Positions 32,975 through 37,102 of a DNA stretch of 37,102 nt are shown here, one piece after another. The stretch spans positions 1-37,102 of the forward strand of contig CAJUDT010000012.1 in the NCBI GenBank assembly GCA_910585415.1, in the 5' to 3' direction. The notes beneath the pieces are model-generated. The model did not search any database. It was given only the letters and a program-made list of their open reading frames with translations, and was not told the origin of the DNA. Within the stretch, counting starts at the first letter, position 1. Every line of letters starts with the position of its first letter. Made by a program: the position numbers and the translations under genes. The DNA is from an uncultured Flavonifractor sp. (GTDB lineage: Bacteria > Bacillota > Clostridia > Oscillospirales > Oscillospiraceae).

Positions 32975-35077
32975 ATGGGAGAATATGATTTAAGCGCAGT
33001 TCTTGATAAATGCAAAAAATCTGCAAAGGCTGGATATATAATTGCATCTGGACAGGAAAAAAATCTAAGTAAGGTTTTGTCTGTTGCTAAAGAAAAGGTA
33101 CGCAGCGCATTATATGATTTTAGAAATTCTCCCTGTTACTCTTCAGAAGCAACGAGTTTGTTAGAAGGTCAACTGTCAGAAATAGAACAAGCATTTTTGA
33201 AGCTCTCTTTTGCATTTCGGGAAGATTTAGAAAACTTACATAACAATATGTCCAAATTTTCTATAACACTTTTTGGGCGTACTATGGCCGGAAAGTCTAC
33301 ACTGATGGAAATTCTTACAGAAGGCAATGGTGAGACCATTGGAAAAGGCGCACAGCGAACTACGCGTGATGTCCGCAAATATACATGGAACGAATTAGAA
33401 ATAACAGATGTTCCAGGTATTGGAGCTTTTGAAGGTGAAGATGACGAACAACTCGCTTTTGAGGCGGCAAAAACGGCGGATTTAATACTGTTTCTTATCA
33501 CGGATGATGCCCCGCAAGCGGCCGAGGCAGAATGTTTTAGAAGAATCATTGCTCTAAGTAAACCTATCATTTGCGTTATGAATGTTAAAGCATCCATTGC
33601 GGAAGGGAAAAGTATCAAACTTGTAAAAAGAGATATTCAAAAAAGATTTGATATGGAGCGGCTGGGTACTATACGTAATCAATTTCTCAAATATGCAGAT
33701 CAATTTGGACAAGCATGGACTCATGTGCCGTTTATATATGTCCACCTAAAATCGGCATATTTAGCGCAGCAGGAAAGCGATTCGGAACTTGCAGAACTCT
33801 TCTCTCAAATAAGCAGAATAGAGTTTTTGAAAAACAGGGTAGTGGACCAGGTTAAAATAAAGGGTATGTTTTTAAGGATAAAAACATTTATTGATATAAT
33901 TTCCAGTCCGATGCTGGAATCGTTTGAAAATTTGCTGAATCAAAGTCAGATCAACAGCGCACAAGGGAGGACAATTCTTGCAAAGAAGCGGCAGCTAAAT
34001 GATTGGAAAGAGGTTTTTTACCGTGATGGACAAGCGCAGATTTCTTCGCTTATACTAAAAATCAGAAGCGACTTAAATTCCGAGATAGCGTCATTTGCAG
34101 AAGAACATTTTTCTGATAAGAATGCTGATAAAGCATGGAACGAGTTTTTGAAGCAGCGGCGTATTGAATTAGGCTGTCAAGAACTTTTACAAAGCATTGA
34201 AATGAGTGCGAACGACAAGTTAAAGGAGATTTCAAGAGAAATTACGAATGAGCTGAAATTTGCAGTTTCTTTTGCCGATGATAAGGCATTAAAAATGGAT
34301 AAGATAGTCGATGGAAAAAAACTGTGGAATTGGTCTTCGGTAATATTGGGCGGCGGTCTTTCCGTTGCAACAGGTATCGCTTACCTCTTTGGATCGGTTG
34401 CCGCAGGCCCATTAGGCTGGGCTGCTTTAGCAGTAACAGGTATCGGGATTCTTGGTTCATTATTCTCTAAAAGTCGCGAAAAAAAGGAGTTGAAGGCAAG
34501 AATGAGGCTCGAAAAATGCCTACAGGATAATGTCTCAAAAACATGTGATTTTTTGCATACTCAGATGAAGAAGAATTTGGACTCTTTGATTTCGATTAGA
34601 ATTGAAGGGTTGATGAGAGAAATGGATAAAATTAACTCTATAATATTCCGTCTTGCTGACACACAACGAGAACTTGCATGGGCATTGAATGAGCATTTCA
34701 TTGAACTGAATCGTCAGATTATTACTGAGGCTATCAAATTGATCGGTGCAGAAGGCTTAGAATGGCATATTCAATCTGTTGCGAGGATACCAGGGAATAC
34801 CAGTCTTATCATGCTTCGTGATGGTACAGTATTTCCTAGAGAGCAGCGGGATGAGCTACATAAAATGATGGATGAACAAATAAATTTTGTTTATGATTCA
34901 GATAACAAAAAGGTTCTCATATCTAGGGTTCTAGGAAAAGATATCAACCGAAATCAGATTGACATTGAAGAAAAAATTGGCGTAGCGCATGTTCCTCTTA
35001 ATGACGCTACGCCAAACTTGATAAATAGAGTTCGCTTGGCACAACAATTTTCAAGGATACAAATCATAAGTCAGTGA
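32975..35077 (+). CDS. dynamin-like GTPase A
   Basis: A 700-residue large GTPase. G1 is GRTMAGKS (101-108), the G3 motif DVPG (145-148), and the G4 position reads NVKA (203-206) in place of NKxD. Helical bundles follow, then a hydrophobic double segment (about 450-500; VILGGGLSVATGIAYLFGSV, then GPLGWAALAVTGIGIL) that could insert in membrane, then more coiled coil. This is the bacterial dynamin/LeoA-like layout. The start at 32975 is chosen over GTG 32957 because GGGAGGTC lies eight bases before the ATG. It is followed ten bases later by a second dynamin-like gene, as in paired bacterial dynamins. Clearly AT-richer than the rest of the window, suggesting recent transfer. A role in phage defence or membrane remodelling is inference. 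Confidence 0.82.
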   Translation: MGEYDLSAVLDKCKKSAKAGYIIASGQEKNLSKVLSVAKEKVRSALYDFRNSPCYSSEATSLLEGQLSEIEQAFLKLSFAFREDLENLHNNMSKFSITLFGRTMAGKSTLMEILTEGNGETIGKGAQRTTRDVRKYTWNELEITDVPGIGAFEGEDDEQLAFEAAKTADLILFLITDDAPQAAEAECFRRIIALSKPIICVMNVKASIAEGKSIKLVKRDIQKRFDMERLGTIRNQFLKYADQFGQAWTHVPFIYVHLKSAYLAQQESDSELAELFSQISRIEFLKNRVVDQVKIKGMFLRIKTFIDIISSPMLESFENLLNQSQINSAQGRTILAKKRQLNDWKEVFYRDGQAQISSLILKIRSDLNSEIASFAEEHFSDKNADKAWNEFLKQRRIELGCQELLQSIEMSANDKLKEISREITNELKFAVSFADDKALKMDKIVDGKKLWNWSSVILGGGLSVATGIAYLFGSVAAGPLGWAALAVTGIGILGSLFSKSREKKELKARMRLEKCLQDNVSKTCDFLHTQMKKNLDSLISIRIEGLMREMDKINSIIFRLADTQRELAWALNEHFIELNRQIITEAIKLIGAEGLEWHIQSVARIPGNTSLIMLRDGTVFPREQRDELHKMMDEQINFVYDSDNKKVLISRVLGKDINRNQIDIEEKIGVAHVPLNDATPNLINRVRLAQQFSRIQIISQ

Positions 35078-35087
35078 GGTGATTGAT

Positions 35088-36794
35088 ATGCTGAAGATTG
35101 CAGAGTTTTCACAAAGAAGTTTACAGCTAAAGGCGAAGGTACAAAAAATATTTTCTCAAGCTGGGATGGAACTTGATATCCGAGATAACAGCACAAGTTC
35201 TATTCGGTTGGTATTTGCAGGCCAGTATAGTGCAGGAAAATCCTCTATTTTGAAGATGCTCACGGGAAAAACTGACATTGCTATTGGAGCGGGAATTACT
35301 ACTCAGCAAGCGCTAACTTATAATTGGAATGGACTTGAAGTGATTGATACCCCAGGTATACACACAGAGCTTCGTCCAGATCACGATGAGATTTCTTATG
35401 AAGCGATCGCGTCAGCAGATATGTTAGTATTCGTAGTTACGAACGAGTTATTTGATGCTTATATTGCCGATCATTTTAGAAAGCTCGCTATTGATAAAGA
35501 TAAAGCCGGTGAAATGATTCTCGTCGTAAACAAAATGGAACGGGCGGCAGATGGCAACAGTTCCGCACAAAGGGATATTATCCGTGAGGATTTACAAAAA
35601 GTTCTTTCTCCCTATACACCCGAGCAATTAAACTTATCATTTCTTGATGCAGAATCTTATCTTGATGGTATTGCAGAACAGGGAAACGATGCAGAATTGG
35701 CGGAGGAACTGATTGAGCGAAGCGGTTATAGTACATTTGTTGAAACATTAAATCGTTTCGTTGATACAAAGAGTCTTTCTTCAAAATTAACTACAGATCT
35801 TTATATGATTGATGAACAAATTGAAAAAGCAATCAAGACCTTACAGCCTGAGGCATTAGATTCAGATATTGACGCTTTGGAAGAATCTTTTATACAGCAG
35901 CGTCATGTTCTTATCGAAGCTCGTGGACGTATGCAGCAAGAAGTTAAAGATATCTATATATCAACATCTTCTAGGATTCGAGATATTGGATTGGATGCCG
36001 CAAACCTTCTGATTGACGGGTGTAAACAAGATGAGGTTGAAAGCGAGTTGAGGAAAGCGATTCAACAAGCAAACGACCTTATTGAAAAAAGTCAGGCTGA
36101 GGCACTAGAGGTCATTAGCGCTCGACTTAATGAAATAGGGCAGCAGCTGGAGACTATAGAAAACTCTGAATTTTCCAGAAATCTAAAGTCACGCTTGAGC
36201 GGAAAATTCGACGGTTTTCCAGAAGGGATACAAAGGATTCTGACGAATGCCGGTTATGGATTCCAAAAAGCTGGACAGGTGGTGTTAAACAATGCCTACA
36301 AAGTTGGTGCGCAGGGAGGACTGAAACTCACCAATTTTTCTGGAAGCGCTATACATCAAATGGTACTGAAAGTTGGGCGGTCAATAGGATATAAATTTAA
36401 GCCTTGGCAGGCAATCAAATTTACTAGAGGAATTGCCATAGGTGGACAAGTCCTTGGTGCTTTGGGTGTTGGAGTTACAGTGTTTATGCAGATTAAAGCT
36501 GACAAGGACGAACAAAGGGTACGCGAGGATTTGAAGAATAACAGGCAGAACATTCGCAGTCAATTTAATATGGTTGCAAATGAACTTGAAGATTTTGCGA
36601 GACAGTACATCAAAGACAATGTGGACCGGTCACTGGAACCGTCTATCTTAACGATAGATCGTAATATCCAAGAAATAAGAGATTCTCGCATTAGCCGAAG
36701 TCTCTTATGTCGCAATATGGAAGTATTGCAAAAGGAATGCAGGCTATTGATTGAAGATATACATTCTGCCAATTTAGAGCAAATGAATCAATGA
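35088..36794 (+). CDS. dynamin-like GTPase B (LeoA-like)
   Basis: A 568-residue GTPase. G1 is GQYSAGKS (45-52), switch I Thr in GAGITTQQA, G3 DTPG (87-90), G4 NKME (148-151). Coiled-coil helices span about 230-370, then a Gly-rich amphipathic region (LGALGVGVTVFMQIKADKD) resembling a membrane-contact paddle. The opening FSQRSLQLKAKVQKIFSQAGMELDI is similar to LeoA-type proteins. ATG at 35088 has AGGTGA five bases upstream; the GTG at 35079 is less likely. It is translationally close to GTPase A, so the two probably form a hetero-oligomer. Same low GC as its partner. Confidence 0.82.
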   Translation: MLKIAEFSQRSLQLKAKVQKIFSQAGMELDIRDNSTSSIRLVFAGQYSAGKSSILKMLTGKTDIAIGAGITTQQALTYNWNGLEVIDTPGIHTELRPDHDEISYEAIASADMLVFVVTNELFDAYIADHFRKLAIDKDKAGEMILVVNKMERAADGNSSAQRDIIREDLQKVLSPYTPEQLNLSFLDAESYLDGIAEQGNDAELAEELIERSGYSTFVETLNRFVDTKSLSSKLTTDLYMIDEQIEKAIKTLQPEALDSDIDALEESFIQQRHVLIEARGRMQQEVKDIYISTSSRIRDIGLDAANLLIDGCKQDEVESELRKAIQQANDLIEKSQAEALEVISARLNEIGQQLETIENSEFSRNLKSRLSGKFDGFPEGIQRILTNAGYGFQKAGQVVLNNAYKVGAQGGLKLTNFSGSAIHQMVLKVGRSIGYKFKPWQAIKFTRGIAIGGQVLGALGVGVTVFMQIKADKDEQRVREDLKNNRQNIRSQFNMVANELEDFARQYIKDNVDRSLEPSILTIDRNIQEIRDSRISRSLLCRNMEVLQKECRLLIEDIHSANLEQMNQ

Positions 36795-37090
36795 CCGTAT
36801 TTTTGTGATACTGGAGCGGTACACCATCTATCAGTTCTGCGCTTTCCACTCACTTTGCGTGATATAGTGTACTATACATGACGATAGGTTAAAACACCAT
36901 ATACTGAAATAAATTCCAGTCAAATATATATTGAACACAACAAAATGAAACCTCGGCCAGGATACGCCATTCGGATGTATCCTGGCCGAGGTATTGAATT
37001 TTGGACTGCCAAATATTTAACGGCATAAATCTGTTATATTTAGACTGTCGAAGAACCGCTTCGGCCAAAGGATTCGGAGGGAAAGATAGT
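36795..37090. other. AT-rich intergenic region with perfect 15-bp hairpin
   Basis: No gene is supported. A perfect inverted repeat (CCTCGGCCAGGATAC at 36951-36965, GTATCCTGGCCGAGG at 36977-36991) encloses an 11-base loop. It lacks a following T-run on either strand, so it is only a possible factor-dependent terminator; it could also be the end of a mobile element or a processed repeat. Confidence 0.6.
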
Positions 37091-37102
37091 GTGAAAGAAA
37101 AC
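37091..37102 (+). CDS. possible start of a gene cut by the window end
   Basis: GTG AAA GAA AAC at the extreme end follows GGAGGG (37076-37081) with a nine-base gap, as a ribosome binding site and start would. Only four codons are visible, so nothing can be said about the product. Confidence 0.3.

Overview
This GC-rich window comes from an anaerobic, probably spore-forming Clostridia genome. Codon use, an L10-leader-controlled rplJL operon, DUF4364, AGCS and MoxR/DUF58/transglutaminase genes, and short GC-rich dispersed repeats all suggest the Oscillospiraceae (Flavonifractor/Oscillibacter-like). That placement is an inference; there is no rRNA gene here to confirm it.

Layout. Bases 1-17,140 are mostly chromosomal: a dispersed repeat, an FAD-dependent oxidoreductase, a lone tyrosine integrase, a TetM-like ribosomal GTPase fused to a YacP/Rae1-type NYN nuclease domain, a MoxR-DUF58-transglutaminase operon, DUF4364, an MBL-fold hydrolase, an alanine/glycine symporter whose start lies inside a hairpin, rplJ-rplL with promoter and leader, a DEDDh exonuclease and a lipoprotein.

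The main discovery is between 17,589 and 32,475: a ~14.9 kb integrated element that splits the sporulation regulator gene spoVT. The 5' part of spoVT (residues 1-33, ending ...REGDP) is at 32,470-32,568 on the minus strand, with its own ribosome binding site and a sigma-G-like promoter. The 3' part (LEIYTDKDGEV... to the end, 147 residues) is at 17,146-17,589 and is fused in frame to the 3' end of the element's large serine recombinase gene. Both junctions share ATGGGTC (GACCCAT on the coding strand). Joining the halves gives a 180-residue SpoVT, essentially the length of the B. subtilis protein (178). The reciprocal join, in an excised circle, gives the recombinase a different 26-residue C-terminus. 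The attachment site is therefore inside the coding region of both partners, and integration swaps the recombinase tail for most of SpoVT. This resembles skin-type sporulation-gene intervening elements, with spoVT as the target.

Cargo of the element: a complete Wadjet system (jetA-jetB-jetC-jetD) that continues, with 19-base gaps, into a MazG-like pyrophosphohydrolase and an SF2 helicase with an N-terminal nuclease-like domain; an Mrr-type restriction endonuclease; and a RelB-type antitoxin, an apparently shortened RelE/ParE toxin and a YhcG/DUF1016 PD-(D/E)XK nuclease. It is in effect a mobile defence island. Nearly all its genes are on the minus strand.

To the right of the element, upstream of spoVT, lie an IS5-family transposase remnant and a visibly AT-rich pair of dynamin-like GTPases, probably a separate acquisition. 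The window ends with a perfect 15-bp hairpin and possibly the first codons of another gene.
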